DNA of 64,000 bases from Conchocele bisecta (GCA_029237695.1 CM055265.1:106158773-106222772); one strand, 5' to 3'. Shown: positions 10,144 through 21,919, numbered from the stretch's first letter. The notes: generated by a model from the letters alone, not told the origin. Program-made: numbers and translations.

Positions 10144-10219
10144 GTGATTGGGTCCGTACGCTAAACAAACGAGTGAGCGTAGCGAACCGAGTTTCTTTAG
10201 CGGTAGGATCCAATCACGA
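10144..10219. repeat. Short inverted repeat
   Basis: GATTGGGTCCGTACGCTAAA pairs imperfectly with TTTAGCGGTAGGATCCAATC 35 bp further on. Its central part, AACGAGTGAGCGTAGCGAAC, resembles the centres of other foldbacks. It is single in this window. Confidence 0.55.
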
Positions 10220-10223
10220 GGGC

Positions 10224-10363
10224 AATATCACAAACTGGCTGTGATAATGTAATACATTCAGTATAATACAAATTGATAAAGCTATCCTTAAATTGAAAAT
10301 TTCTCCCTCGAAGTGTACTTAACAAGATAATAAACTTTGCAATGTTGGTGAAATAGGCTACTG
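10224..10363. mobile_element. CAGTAGCC MITE, right-half fragment
   Basis: It has the right arm from the central GGCTGTGATAATGTAATA to the terminus GGCTACTG. The left half is missing. Confidence 0.75.
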
Positions 10364-10542
10364 GTATTGTGCATCTGCTCATTTCCGTAATTCTGACTCA
10401 TAAATGCATCAATGTGCACAGTGATGGATATGCCCTTGATATTATTATGTGACGTTGTCTGAATAACGGATATGACAGTACTTTCACCAGTGTAATCCCA
10501 GACCAGCCTGCACATCCGCGGAGTCTGAACAGGGTCGTATCT

Positions 10543-10809
10543 CAGTAGCCTATTTCACCAACATTGCAAAGTATACTTTTCTAGTATACTATTTCATATA
10601 GAACTAACGACTGCATATATTTGATGATTAAAAGTATGCAGAATTATTATACTGAATTTATTACATTATCACAGCCAAATTGGCTGTGATAATGTAATAA
10701 ATTCAGCATAATAAAAAATAATAAATGTATCCTAAAATTGAAAATTTCTCCCTCAAAGTATACTTTGGTAGAAAAGTATACTTTGCAATGTTGGTGAAAT
10801 AGGCTACTG
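10543..10809. mobile_element. CAGTAGCC MITE, copy 4
   Basis: Complete ends CAGTAGCC and GGCTACTG with the central CAGCCAAATTGGCTG hairpin. It is 267 bp, with part of the left interior lost. Confidence 0.85.
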
Positions 10810-10870
10810 ATAGAATAACACCCATCATGAATCTTATAACATTACATATCCATATCACTGGAAGGCAATA

Positions 10871-11171
10871 TAGAGAATAGTAGGTTAGTGCCGTGAATGG
10901 GACAAAATATCTGGCAAGGCTTAGGAAACGGGATGGGCGAGGCTCTGCCGAGCACATCCCGTTTCCGTGCCGCGCCAGATATTTTTTCACATTCACGGCA
11001 CTAACCTACTATTCTATTTATCCCGTCAACACCTAATAATGGCTTTAAAATGCAAAAAAATAATCCAAGTCACCGCATATATTCGCGGTGATTAGGTCGT
11101 ATTGACAGGATATCAAAAATGTTTCACGGCACCGTGTTTCACGGCACATACTCACTGTGCTGACGGGATAC
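10871..11171 (+). mobile_element. GTGCCGTG twin hairpin, copy 1
   Basis: Two hairpins lie side by side. The first has arms GTGCCGTGAATGGGA-AAA and a G+C-rich stem around GATGGGCGAGGCTCTGCCGA. The second is bounded by TCCCGTCAACACCTA and GTGCTGACGGGA and centred on CACGGCACCGTG. This two-part layout defines the family. Open frames in the first stem (NGKKYLARHGNGMCS and the like) recur in every copy and are by-products. Confidence 0.85.
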
Positions 11172-11175
11172 ATGA

Positions 11176-11442
11176 TTTTATCCCGTCAACACAGTGCGTA
11201 TGTGCCGTGAAACACGGTGCCGTGAAACATTTTTGATATCCAGTCAATACAATTTTTGCATTTTACAGCCATTTGTAGGTGTTGACGGGATAAATAGAAT
11301 AGTAGGTTAGTGCCGTGAATGGGAAAAAATATCTGGCGCGGCACGGAAACGGGATGTGCTCGGCAGAGCCTCGCCCATCCCGTTTCCTGAGCCTTGCCAG
11401 ATATGTTTTCCCATTCACGGCACTAACCTACTATTCTCTATA
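11176..11442 (-). mobile_element. GTGCCGTG twin hairpin, copy 2, inverted
   Basis: It faces copy 1 head to head, joined by TACATGATTTTA. The two together make a palindrome of over 500 bp. Confidence 0.85.
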
Positions 11443-11720
11443 TTCCTACACGTCAGAAGCTACACTCGGTCGATTAACAATGCCATACGCCCTACGTCTC
11501 TAATAACAGTGCAAACTTATATTTTCATTATTCATACGGGACAATAAAAGATTAATTAACGTCACACACATGTAACATGCTTTGAATTTTAATTACGTGC
11601 AGCCAATTTGACATTCACAAATGCATATGAGCGAGTGACATGAATTTCGAAATACCGCATTGTGGCAGCATATCCATCATGCATCGCACAAGATCTTAGT
11701 CAGACGGCGTGATTGTACAT

Positions 11721-11986
11721 TTATCCTGTCAACACAGTGCGTATGTGCCGTGAAACACGGTGCCGTGAAACATTTTTGATATCCAGTCAATACAATTTTT
11801 GCATTTTACAGCCATTTGAAGGTGTTGACGGGATAAATAGAATAGTAAGTTAGTGCCGTGAATGGGAAAACATATCTGGCGCGGCACGGAAACGGGATGT
11901 GCTCGGCAGAGCCTCGCACATCCCGTTTCCTGAGCCTTGCCAGATATTTTTTCCCATTCACGGCACTAACCTACTATTCTCTCTAT
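11721..11986 (-). mobile_element. GTGCCGTG twin hairpin, copy 3
   Basis: Same orientation as copy 2. It begins at TTATCCTGTCAACAC and ends CTACTATTCTCTCTA. Confidence 0.85.
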
Positions 11987-12089
11987 GTACATGTATTCGC
12001 CAAACGCTTTATCCGTACAAGATACGCGACGTACATTGGAACCTCTATAAACCGGACAGCCATGTACATGTAGCCTATACTATACATGT

Positions 12090-12397
12090 TTAAAGGTAGG
12101 CACGCACTGTTCTTTATATCAGAGACATCATCTGCGACATTATTTCTGCACAATAAACCTTCATTCACTATTACATGTACCACACGTATTGATTGGCATT
12201 TTTATACATTTTATATCAGATGTTAACGGACATTACTATTTATTATCTGTATTTATTTTCAGATCATACTTAATAATCTGTCGAAAATATTATTTTTTCA
12301 GGTGACGCATTTATTGGTATAAATAATTAAAAAACACCATGCCTCATTTGCATATGAAAATAGCCTGATACCACCGCGAGTCACTATCAATAACAAA
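12090..12397. mobile_element. GTACATGCCC MITE, truncated copy 4
   Basis: The left end TTTAAAGGTAGGCACGCACT is degenerate and the right end is missing after CGCGAGTCACTATCAA. At 12172-12179 an extra CATGTA sits where sister copies read ATTACCCCACG. Confidence 0.75.
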
Positions 12398-12409
12398 TGG
12401 GCGGTGGGT

Positions 12410-12990
12410 CATGGATTTGTTACAGCATTATAGAAGCATGGTATAGTATAATCAGATGAATGTATGTATGAACTATCAAAGCGCTCCCTTTAAAGAAACA
12501 AACGTTATAAGAAATGTACCCCAACATGCACGCAATAAGTCTGTGACCTTGACCCTGGTGACAGGGGTGGTCGATGGGTCGTTGATTTGCTATAGCATGA
12601 TAAAGGGTCATCTGAGGAATGCATGTATGAAACACAAAAGTGTACCATGAAAAGGAACAGACGTTATAACACATTTACCCAAAGTTAAATTTGTGGACAC
12701 TAAGTTGTGACCTTGACCATGGGGTAAGGGGTTGGCAGGGGTCGTGGATTTTATATAGCATGATATAGTGTCATCTGAGGAATGCATGTATGTAATTTCA
12801 AGGCGTTCCCTGTAACGAAACAGAAGTGTCTGACCTTGACCTTGGGGTAATGGGCGGGCGGTGGTTCGTGGATTTGTTGTAGCATGATGGAGGGTCATCC
12901 GATAAATGCATATATGAAATATCAAGGCCGACGACGCCGACGCCGGGGGTATGCCATTAGCGCTTTCTGCACTTCGTACAGACGAGCCAA
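12410..12990 (+). repeat. Pearl-like array with a GCCGAC tail
   Basis: Three to four units, about 160 bp apart, each carry TAGCATGAT...GGGTCATCTGAGGAATGCAT and TGTGACCTTGACC. They end in GCCGACGACGCCGACGCCGG (about 12928) and a short tail, TATGCCATTAGCGC. Tandem core, microsatellite and short tail fit bivalve pearl-type, possibly Helentron-related, repeats. Confidence 0.7.
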
Positions 12991-13130
12991 AAGGTACGTT
13001 GGTTCTCAGACACGGGGTTTTTTGTTTGAGATCTTCGATCTGATTGTTTACAAGTCGCCAGATGCATGTATCTTCTATAACCTCGTTAGACGTTGAATGT
13101 CATGTGAATTTCGTCAGACATGATTGGAGT

Positions 13131-13396
13131 TATAGATAATAGTAGGTTAGTGCCGTGAATGGGAAAAAATATCTGGCAAGGCTCAGGAAACGGGATGGGC
13201 GAGGCTCTGCCGAGCACATCCCGTTTCCGTGCCGCGCCCGATATGTTTTCCCATTCACGGCACTAACCTACTATTCTATTTATCCCGTCAACACCTACAA
13301 ATGGCTGTAAAATGCAAAAAATGTATTGACTGGATATCAAAAATGATTCACGGCACCGTGTTTCACGGCACATACGCACTGTGTTGACGGGATAAA
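13131..13396 (+). mobile_element. GTGCCGTG twin hairpin, copy 4
   Basis: Complete, with both hairpins. It shares its final GATAAATAGAGAATA with the start of the next copy, so the two are in direct tandem. Confidence 0.85.
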
Positions 13397-13696
13397 TAGA
13401 GAATATTAGGTAAGTGCCGTGAACGGGCGCGGCACGGAAACGGGATGTGCTCGGCAGAACCTCGCCCATCCCGTTTCCTAAGCCTTGCCAGATATTTTTT
13501 TCCCATTCACGGCACTAACCCATTATTCTATTTGTCCCGTCAACACCTACACATAGCTTTAAAATGCAATAAAAATAACCCCAGCCACCGCACATATTCA
13601 TACGCAGTGATTATGTCGTATTGACAGGATATCAAAAATGTTTCACGGCACCGTGTTTCACGGCACATACATGTACGCACTGTGTTGAAGAGATAA
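13396..13696 (+). mobile_element. GTGCCGTG twin hairpin, copy 5
   Basis: The first stem lost part of its left arm (GTGAACGGGCGCGGCAC). The second hairpin carries an extra CATGTA at 13668-13675, where other copies read CACATACGCACTG. Confidence 0.85.
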
Positions 13697-14339
13697 AATA
13701 TATTTCGCATGGTAGTGTTTTTTATTGATCATGTGACGAATATACACTACGATTTTATTTCTCCATGGCGATAAAATGCTTGACGCTGACGCGGCGATAT
13801 ATGAGAACCAAAGTACTTTTTATGACCCTTATCTCAATGTACGACGCTACCTTATTAACACTGGTGTGATATTTGCACAAACACAGTCTGGTAGTCATAA
13901 ACTAAGGTTGATATCGAAATGGACAAACATTCAAATATGTACATGTACACATGTTAGAAACAAAATTGCTACCCCGCTCCGTACCGTAGATAACATATCG
14001 GAGGCGAATTATTGTAGCTAGTACACGCGCCATCTTCAACTCGGAACCCCCGGGAACCCCCGGGTGGAGGGGTGGAGGGGGGTGGTGGCGGTTTAAGTGC
14101 CCTATAATTAGCCATTCGATAAATGTATGCGTGCTAACATTAAGCTTGCCTTTGAGATGTTTTACAGTGGGTCATCATCATTTTGAATACACTCATCGGT
14201 GGTCTGGTTTAGAGTGGTTCTACTGTGTGCAGTTTCTCAAAACTTGCGTTGCTCTTTGACAGAAAGGAAGTACATGTATGCATCAAATAGTGCACACATA
14301 TATGTATGTGACTGTGACTGACGAAATGGGCCTTATCGG
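13697..14339. other. Interval without a recognised gene
   Basis: It contains an 81-codon open frame at 13776-14021 of no recognisable character, a C/G-rich stretch at 14046-14090 (CCCCCGGGAACCCCCGGG and GGTGGAGGGG) and a pogo-like MITE end near 14165-14226. Confidence 0.35.
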
Positions 14340-14450
14340 ATTTGCAACCAGTGTATATTCAGATCAGCCTGTGCATCCGCACAGTCTGATCAGGATCTGC
14401 AATGTTCGCTTTTCCACTTATGAAACACCCGTCATGGTTGTATATGTAAC
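14340..14450 (+). repeat. GATCAGCCTG repeat
   Basis: ACCAGTGTATATTCAGATCA is followed by the CTGTGCATCCGCACAGTCTG core and GGATCTGCAATGTTCGC. Confidence 0.75.
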
Positions 14451-14460
14451 AAGCAATCCA

Positions 14461-14569
14461 GGGCCCGGTTGCTCAAAGCTTCTGTTAGCTTAACAGACTG
14501 TTAAATCCTTAGCAATGCTAAGGATTTAACAGTCTGTTAAGCTAACAGAAGCTTTGAGCAACCGGGCCC
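14461..14569. mobile_element. 109-bp perfect palindrome
   Basis: Two 54-bp arms starting GGGCCCGGTTGCTCAAAG are exact complements around one base. The GGGCCCG tip is like that of the GGGCCCG MITEs, but the arms are otherwise unrelated. Perfect pairing suggests a recent insertion. Confidence 0.85.
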
Positions 14570-14802
14570 AGATCGTTATCAGGCTACATGGGGTGTTCTA
14601 TTTGATCAGGAGCTGCACTGGTCACAAATCCCATAAGCCCCGTTTCTCAAGTCACAGCCACACATACCAACCAGTCATTGTGAGCCTCCACTATCTCGTC
14701 AATTTCGCCAGTTAAGTTAATGAGTTCCCCTAATAAATGATGGTTGAACAATGTGCATGTACTCACTGATTAGACCGATAGGGCCTACAGTTCTCTTTTG
14801 TA

Positions 14803-15134
14803 CGCAGCCCCGCAGGCAACATGGATTTATTTTTATTAATTCGTTCCCACCAAATAACGATTCGTTCCCTCGAATTAACAATTCGTTCCCGCGAAATGAC
14901 AATTCGTTCCCTCAATTTAACAATTCGATTCGTTCCCACGAAATGACAATTCGTTCCCTCGAAGTAACAATTCGTTCCCACGATATAACAATTCGTTCCC
15001 ACGAATTAACAATTCGTTCCCGTGGGAACGAATTGTTAAATTGAGGGAACGAATTGTTATTTTGTGGGAACGAATTGTTATTTCGTGGGAACGAATTAAT
15101 AAAAAAAAAAATCTAAGTCCCCTGCGGGGCTCCG
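14803..15134. mobile_element. TTCGTTCCC foldback, copy 2
   Basis: It is flanked by TA. Ends CGCAGCCCCGCAGGCAACAT and GGGGCTCCG. About eight units face right and four face left, meeting at GTTCCCGTGGGAAC near 15020. The unequal arms show that units are gained or lost. Confidence 0.85.
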
Positions 15135-15204
15135 TACTAAAAGGTACTGGCGATAGCTTGTGATATCAAGAAACCCATGACAATTCAGGCCCGTACGCAC
15201 CCAC

Positions 15205-15451
15205 TTAACCCTTTGAACAACACAGACCTGTATAGTGGTATTGGCAAAAAGTGTAGATCCAGATGAGCCGGCACGTGACGAGCCGTCTCATCAGGATCTG
15301 CACTTTTTGCAAATAATTTTCATAATTTTGAGAACAAAACCACCCCATGTTCATAAATGGACTGGTCTGAAAATAATTTTGTGATCATTGGATTTGTTGC
15401 AAAATTAACATATCAAAATCCATTCCAGTTACCTAGGGGTGAAAGGGTTAA
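15205..15451. mobile_element. CCCTTTGAAC MITE, copy 2
   Basis: TTAA flanks both ends. The internal GATCCAGATGAGCCGG hairpin is complete. Confidence 0.85.
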
Positions 15452-16354
15452 TCTGCCGAGATCTGTCCGTGGATACATGTATGTCAAAACAAACATTTTT
15501 GGCCCTTCGCGCCAATTCAATTCAATTCAATATCTGTATTTCCTCCAGTCCGGTGATTGTAAATTGTTACAAGAATGATACATATACAAGAACAAACATG
15601 GAAATTAAACAGATGAGCATAATGAAGTGAATAATGATATGTGCATATTATAATATATACATTATTGTGGAGTTGATCACGCATTTGCACTTTTGGAGAT
15701 CATGAAGCTACATATTGTCCATATTTTATCAAGTGCATATACGACTACACACATGTGTAAGCACCGAGTCATATCACCATGGATAAACTGTCAAAAACAT
15801 TCAGCGTTGACCCAGATCGGTGCTGATGCCGCGTCAACCGATCAGGGACTTCGCTGCTCACAATTACAGGAGTTACGTTTCGGCACCCATACTATATAGT
15901 TTCCGATTTTTATCCTGAACGTGGACGCGAACAGCTGTCAGGAATCAGTGTCACCAACCTAGTATGTCAGCAATTTAAATGTGTTGGAAGTATGATATGA
16001 AACATTGTCTTACGCACTTGAATGTTTCTCGCAGGTATACAATTTTGTTATATGGATCCATCGCACTATCTAGTGTTCCTCCTATCATTTTTGTACACAT
16101 GATTATCCGTGGCTGTGTTCAAGCTGTGTGTGCGGATACACAGGCTGATCTGATATGAATCTACACTGGTTGAAAAGCCCATAAGCCCCATTTCTCCCGT
16201 CATATCCACATTTAAGACAAGCCATGTGACTTTGTATATTTCGAGGTCATTTACGGAAATTATCGTCATTTTGTAAGCATGGCTTGACTCATATACAAAT
16301 ATGTGTACTGTTGTTTGATGATATAGTTCTTTGTGAGCCTATATTAAGGATCCG
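15452..16354. other. Interval without a recognised gene
   Basis: Mostly unique AT-rich sequence. At about 16085-16210 there is a GATCAGCCTG-repeat copy in reverse sense (CACAGGCTGATCTGATATGA). No exon is supported. Confidence 0.4.
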
Positions 16355-16596
16355 GTGCCCGTTTCACTAAACTTCGTACGACTAAAATGTTCGTAAGTGC
16401 AAATGTAAGATCGTCTGGAAATTTCAATTGATGGATTTACATGTATTGAGCATTGGCTGCATGCGCAGCCTATGCTCAATAAATATAAATCCAATAATTG
16501 TTTACAAGAAAACATTGTTAATGTGAAATTTATAGACTATCATAATTTTGCACTTACGAACATTTTAGTTGTACGAAGTTTAGTGAAACGGCCCCC
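16355..16596. mobile_element. GGGCCCG MITE, copy 3
   Basis: Ends GTGCCCGTTTCACTAAACTT and TAGTGAAACGGCCCCC. The central palindrome is TGGCTGCATGCGCAGCC. Confidence 0.85.
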
Positions 16597-17158
16597 TGTT
16601 CTATCTTGATCATCGTTTGATTCAAAGATAATTTCTTCCTAAATGTGATGGGATATATGTACATGTATAACCTATATGTGAACATTAGCTTTATTTTGAG
16701 ATTGATGGTAGAAATGCTCAGATATCTCGTCTTTTGCATAGTTTGTTGGCATAATATTTATAGCATGCTGATTTTATATATGTCTTTGATGTATTGCACC
16801 ACATTTTATTAGTTTTACTGTAATATTATTTGCTGTATTTGTCAAACGGTCGAAGAGGTGAAACCGTCCGATGACTTGTACATACAAAGATGTACCATAT
16901 AGTATACAGTAACAAGACAATATTCACATATGTTATATTCATATATCACACCATTCTTATGAAGCAATTATGATTGAAGCCAATTGTATCTTTCTATGAC
17001 CTAATTCCTTAAGAACAGAGAACATTATTTATGTATGCCAAGTGATCACAATGTACACTGTACATTAAACATACATGTACCTGATCTTTTCTTTGAGTCC
17101 ATATTATAAATGTAGAGATTGTACTGTAATTTACTTTAATACATGTAACGTTTTGAAA
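16597..17158. other. Interval without a recognised gene
   Basis: AT-rich with several TATATG words. I see nothing else. Confidence 0.4.
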
Positions 17159-17581
17159 GGAGCCCCGCAGGGGACATGGATTTTTTTTATTAATTCGTTC
17201 CCACGAAATAAAATTTCGTTCCCTCAATTTAACAATTCGTTGCCTCGAATTAACAATTCGTTCCCACGAAATGAGAATTCGTTCCCTCAATTTAACAATT
17301 CGTTCCCTCGAATTAATAATTCGTTCTCACGATATAACAATTCGTTCCCACGAATTTTGTGGGAACTAATTGTTAAATTGAGGGAACGAATTATTAATTC
17401 GTGGGAACGAATTGTTAATTCGTGGGAACAAATTGTTAAATTGAGGGAACGAATTGTTATTTCGTGGGAACGAATTGTTTTTTCGTGGGAACGAACGAAT
17501 TGTTATTTTGTGGAAACGAATTGTTATTTCGTGGGAACGAATTAATAAAAAAAAGAATTCTACTTCACCTGTGGGGCTCCG
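17159..17581. mobile_element. TTCGTTCCC foldback, copy 3
   Basis: The largest copy, with ends GGAGCCCCGCAGGGGACATG and complement. About seven units lie on the left and nine on the right. The junction is irregular at CACGAATTTTGTGGG. The 156-codon reading across it is repeat translation. Confidence 0.85.
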
Positions 17582-17668
17582 TAGTTTTGCCTCATACCAG
17601 GCTTGCATATTCGGATCGCAACGGCCAGTAGCAGTGACGTGTACATGTACGTTGTAGCTGAAGGTGTT

Positions 17669-17839
17669 TGCAGAAGAAACATACTGAGATGTTGTAAGTG
17701 CGATTATTCAGGGTCAAGCCCTAGTTTATGTGAGTATAGTGGAATGTCTGTGTGTCCAGTCATACAGCGAGATAACGAAGATAGCATACGTTTACAGGTT
17801 CGATTGAGTCCGACGTATCCATTGATCCACGACTGGTAG
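17669..17839 (+). CDS. Low-confidence cysteine-rich coding stretch
   Basis: An open frame reads CRRNILRCCKCDYSGSSP, continues through SLCEYSGMSVCPVIQRDNED and ends SPTYPLIHDW before TAG at 17837. The five to six spaced cysteines and the charged and aromatic tail look less random than neighbouring frames, and no repeat is recognised here. An upstream GTGTTTGCAG could serve as a 3' splice site, but in a different phase. I do not recognise a family. It could be a chance frame. Confidence 0.2.
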   Translation, partial: CRRNILRCCKCDYSGSSPSLCEYSGMSVCPVIQRDNEDSIRLQVRLSPTYPLIHDW

Positions 17840-18136
17840 AACAAAACAATCACGGTTATCAGAGGTTCTGTTCAATAGGTCGGAAATTACTGAATGATAT
17901 CACCTTAACTTAACCGATTACCCCTAGAATGACCATTCTCTGTTACAGTCAACGGTAACCCTAATATGAAGTTAGTTTCCTATAAACCAAATAGATCTTG
18001 TACTGGAATCAAATCGCCTCTGGCCACCTCATTTAAACGTAAACTTCAGAGGTTAGCAGTGTTTACGTCAATTGGCAGTTAAATCATACAATATGCACGA
18101 AGCCTACATACACATGTTTCTGTAGCAGATGTGTAC

Positions 18137-18408
18137 ATAGAGAATAGTACATGTAGGTTAGTGCCGTGAATGGGAAAAAAATATCTGGCAAGGCTCAGGA
18201 AACGGGATGGGCGAGGCTCTGCCGAGCACATCCCCTTTCTGTGCCGCGCCAGATATTTTTTCCCATTCACTGCACTAACCTACTATTCTGTTTATCCCGT
18301 CAACACCTACAAATGGCTGTAAAATGCAAAAATAGTATTGACTGGATATCAAAAATGTTCCACGGCACCGTGTTTCACGGCACATACGCACTGTGTTGAC
18401 GGGATAAA
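18137..18408 (+). mobile_element. GTGCCGTG twin hairpin, copy 6
   Basis: Complete. Near its left end the family sequence GAATAGTAGGTTAG reads GAATAGTACATGTAGGTTAG here, a clean 6-bp insertion at TA (18148-18155). Confidence 0.85.
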
Positions 18409-18631
18409 ATAATTTAACGATTTATGCAAGCATTTTCTGGTTCTACTCTCAATTGTTTTTACACTTGTGTAGCTAGCGTTGGAGTAGTGACACAGTGGAA
18501 CCCCTTTAAACCGCACACTCGGGGAAAATATTAATGTTTACCGTAGATGTGTTTCGCTGTTATGTATCTCAAACTACAATGACTTTTCATGACACTAGAA
18601 TGTGTCACGAAGTGTTCACATGCCTGATTTA

Positions 18632-18699
18632 CAGTGGAACATCTCGAAACCGGACACCCTGGGGACCCCCAGGGTGTCCGGTTTGGAGAGGTTCCACTG
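18632..18699. mobile_element. Pogo-like MITE, compact form
   Basis: A 68-bp palindrome between TA dinucleotides, ACAGTGGAACATCTCGAAAC and complement, centred on GGGGACCCCC. A lone end, CAGTGGAACCCCTTTAAACC, lies at 18493. Confidence 0.85.
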
Positions 18700-18995
18700 T
18701 ACATCAATAAGAATGTGGTATACTAGACTGTAATCTGGCGAAACTGGAGGTAACAACGACCCTCATGTTCTTTATTTCACAGGTCTCCCGAAATGAGGCC
18801 AATCTCGCCCACTATACAGGACATATGGAGAAGGTAACCACCAATCAACAGTGTTAAATATACCGACCTACCACGAAGGCTGGCACGATACGTGTATGTA
18901 ATGGTCGGTACGTGATCCTGACTCTTCTACGGATCATGAGACGGGGCGCTATTGATACAGCACGCTATACCGTTGGCGCGCTATAGTATCAGCAT
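18700..18995. other. Unassigned unique sequence
   Basis: No repeat family or exon is recognised. A weak inverted pair involving GGCGCGCTATAGTATCAGC is present near 18940-18985. Confidence 0.35.
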
Positions 18996-19355
18996 ATTTA
19001 TGGGGGCTAAAAAGTGGACCGATTTTCAAAATCTAGCTTTTGTTTTCTTAGTTACATCATTTTCAAGCTATCTCGCGAGGTTTCGGAGTCAATTTCCAAA
19101 ATATTTCGTTTTTTGATCATTCAGGATCAAAAAATGAAAGGTTTTGGAAATTGACTCCCTATGTTAAATTCCAACAGGAAACAAATCATTTTTTCGCAAT
19201 AAAATCAATATTTGATGGAATTTCATCAGATAGTTTTTTTTGCAGATGGTGACGTCTTTGTTATTGATGAAAAAGTACTTACTTTTAAATATTTTTTAGA
19301 TTTAATGTGTGTAATGGCCACATGTTCGTCGGCAGCAAAACGTGGAACGGACAGT
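18996..19355. mobile_element. GTTCGTCGGC foldback, partial copy 2
   Basis: The central module (TTTTCTTAGTTACATCATTT, GGAAATTGACTCC) and the right end GTTCGTCGGCAGCAAAACGT are present. The left arm is missing. The hairpin around TTTTTTGATCATTCAGGATC is specific to this copy. Confidence 0.7.
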
Positions 19356-19474
19356 AGTATCCGGCGTCGTCGTGGAGAGAGATACAATGACGACCAGCTC
19401 ATGCGTGTGTAACCGAAAACCAAACTGGAGATGGCTGTGGATGTTAAATGGGAGCCAAAGTCTAAATGACCTTT

Positions 19475-19845
19475 TGACACCGTAACTTATCCCGTACGCT
19501 AGAAACCCCGCCTGACACTCACACAAGACACTTATGCAAGACAATGCGTCCATTTTGACGTCTCGTGAGTTCATATTGGTCAGTGTCAAAAGTAAGTTTC
19601 ACCTCGCATAATAGTTCCCTTTAAATCACCTAAATCGCCAATGTGTTTATTTTATTTATATGTTGCACATATGTTGTGAGGCGCATATAAATTACGAGTG
19701 ATGTACGTATATAATGAAAGGTTGTTTGATTTGAATGTGGATATATGTCAGTCATTCCGCCGCGCAACGATATTGCACGCTGTGGAACTCGTGCATATAC
19801 ATGTATCCACATACAAACCAAATAACCTATACTTAGCATTATGTA
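19475..19845 (+). repeat. CCGCGCAACG repeat, copy 1
   Basis: It holds TCTCGTGAGTTCATATTGGT, then GTTTATTTTATTTATA. A terminal hairpin contains GATATATGTC...CCGCGCAACGATATTGC and its complement up to CAAATAACCTA. Relatives are at 50.2 and 61.8 kb. Confidence 0.65.
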
Positions 19846-20324
19846 TCTGCTTAGTACTTTCAGTACTTTGATTATGTATTGTGATTACACAGGAAAGGCT
19901 GTAGTCACATCCAAATTCCGATAAGCACTAATTATCCTACCCCATTGTCAGCCACGTGCTGCTGGCGGGGACACGTGTCTGGCGCAGTGCAACCGAAAAT
20001 TGTCTACGTGCGCATATACGGTCGGTCTGTTCCCAGATGGTTAAGTATTTCAGTCGCATCATATATCATATATTTTGTCTGTATAGGCCACACAATGCGT
20101 AGCAAGGCTTGAGTGACAGTTGTCACGAAAGGGGTTGCGAAATCTAATTAAACTTCAGATTCGTAAATAGTCTGAACGATGAACAATACAATTAGTGCAC
20201 GCCATACAAGTAAGCTGACATTGTTATTCATTATTCGATCTCATTACGGAACTCGTGAAGATTTTCTTTATCATTCCCCGCAGCACATAATAATATCGCA
20301 TTCACAGTTGACACGATGCACATT

Positions 20325-20646
20325 TTATTCCATCAACTCAGTGCGTATGTGCATTGAAACATTTTTGATATCCTGTCAATACGACCTAATCACTGCGTAT
20401 GAATATGTGCGGTTGTCATAATAGTCGATTCTCCGATTTGGAGATGCGGCTGGGGTTATATTTTGGTATTTTAAAGTTATTTGTAATGTTGACGGGATAA
20501 ATACAATAGTAGGTTAGTGCCGTGAATGGGGAAAATATCTGGCGCGGCACGGAAACGGGATGTGCTCGGCAGTGCCTCGTCCATCCCGTTTCCTAAGCCT
20601 TGCCAGATATTTTCCCATTCACGGCACGAACCTACCATTCTCTATA
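20325..20646 (-). mobile_element. GTGCCGTG twin hairpin, copy 7
   Basis: The second hairpin has diverged (TATTCCATCAACTCAGTGCG) and the first is intact, ending CTACCATTCTCTATA. Confidence 0.8.
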
Positions 20647-20905
20647 TCCCGCGTGCCTAAAATATTATAGGAGTGTCATAGCCTTTGACCTTTTCTTCAT
20701 GAGAACATAACCCATTATGGGCTCGCAGCTTAAATAGCAGTATCTGTCTCGATTTGAAAAAGGCGCGACTAGTTTGTAAGAAAAGAGATGTTGAAAATTA
20801 TATAATTGCAATCAGCATAGCCACAGATCAGACTGCATTGCCGTGGAGTCTGATCTGGGTCATTGCAGTTCGCAATGTGATCAAATAATGATTCTTAATA
20901 GTTTC

Positions 20906-21302
20906 AAGGTGTATGATCACGTGGTACTAACACCAACAACAAGTATCGATTCAAAGTACGTATTATTTTATAGTGTCCTTATTACGTAACGGATTTTGAT
21001 GAAATATAGCGCATCAAACGCGTCTTGTTAAGCTGCATTTGGTGGTCTCTGTATTTTCGCCCAAACTTCTGTCGTTTTTGCGAAGAATCGATTTCCGTGT
21101 CTCCGACACGGAAATCGATTTTTTCGCAAAAACGACATAAGTCTGTGCCAAACTCCATAGACCACCAAATGCAGCTCATGAAGACGCGTTTGCTGCGCCA
21201 TATTTCATCAAAATCCGTTGCATATTAAGGGAAATATCAAATAATACTTACTTTGGAGTGGGCGACGTTGTTGTTGTTGTAACCACGTGATCATACACAT
21301 TG
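20906..21302. mobile_element. GATCACGTGG foldback, copy 1
   Basis: Ends GGTGTATGATCACGTGGT and complement. Long arms include ACGGATTTTGATGAAATATA and GACCACCAAATGCAGC. The loop is GAAATCGATT hairpins around TGTCTCCGACA. The sequence CACGTG may matter only as part of the terminus. Confidence 0.8.
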
Positions 21303-21412
21303 AGTTTGTGGTTTGAGCGAGTGAGCGATTTGAGGGTTCGATGTCTGGTCAACAGCAAGGTTATACATGTACATGTATGTATTTGAATGCGCCTCCTTGG
21401 GTGGCACAGTAC

Positions 21413-21745
21413 ATAGATCATACCAGGCTATTGTTTTTTATATCAAGTTTATCTTGCAAGGCTAGGAAACGCGTAGGAATTCCGAGGCTTACCGAGGAAT
21501 TCCTAACGTTTCAGAGCCCAGCCTGATAAACTTGATATGAAAAGACAGTGGCCTGGTACTCTATTTATCAGTTAACGTTTTATGTTCGAAAATGACCAGA
21601 GATGACGTCGTTATCTATGGACAGAGCGCGGATTTGTTTACGTTACATCATCACACTGACGAAATTCGGTAACGTCACGTGATTTTATCCGACCAATAGG
21701 ACGTCAGTTTTCACTTCGTTGTAAACGCCCGTTTCAGTGAAACGC
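21413..21745 (+). mobile_element. GTTTATCAGG repeat, copy 2
   Basis: It contains an inverted pair, ATATCAAGTTTATC(T)TGC and complement, around GGAATTCCGAGGCTTACCGA. This is followed by the AACGTTTTATGTTCGAAAAT block. Confidence 0.75.
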
Positions 21746-21919
21746 CCGTTATGCTTCTATCAAACAATATACAGTGGAACCTCTCTAAAGCAAGAAAATA
21801 AACACCCAAGAAAATATATGTGATCTCATTTTGACAGGTTCCTGGGTTACGCATCTCAGATAATAATACATGTTCATGATTGCAAAAGACATAAGTATGT
21901 CCCAGAATGGTCTGATTTA

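Noticed and set aside
10703..10996. Recurrent NGKKYLARHGNGMCSAEPRP-like peptide
   Set aside because: It recurs in many GTGCCGTG hairpins on either strand because the stem is palindromic. There is no extension into unique sequence.
17075..17545. 156-codon open frame
   Set aside because: It is translation of the iterated TTCGTTCCC units (repeating INSFPRNN, ERIVNSW patterns). The same happens in every copy of that foldback.
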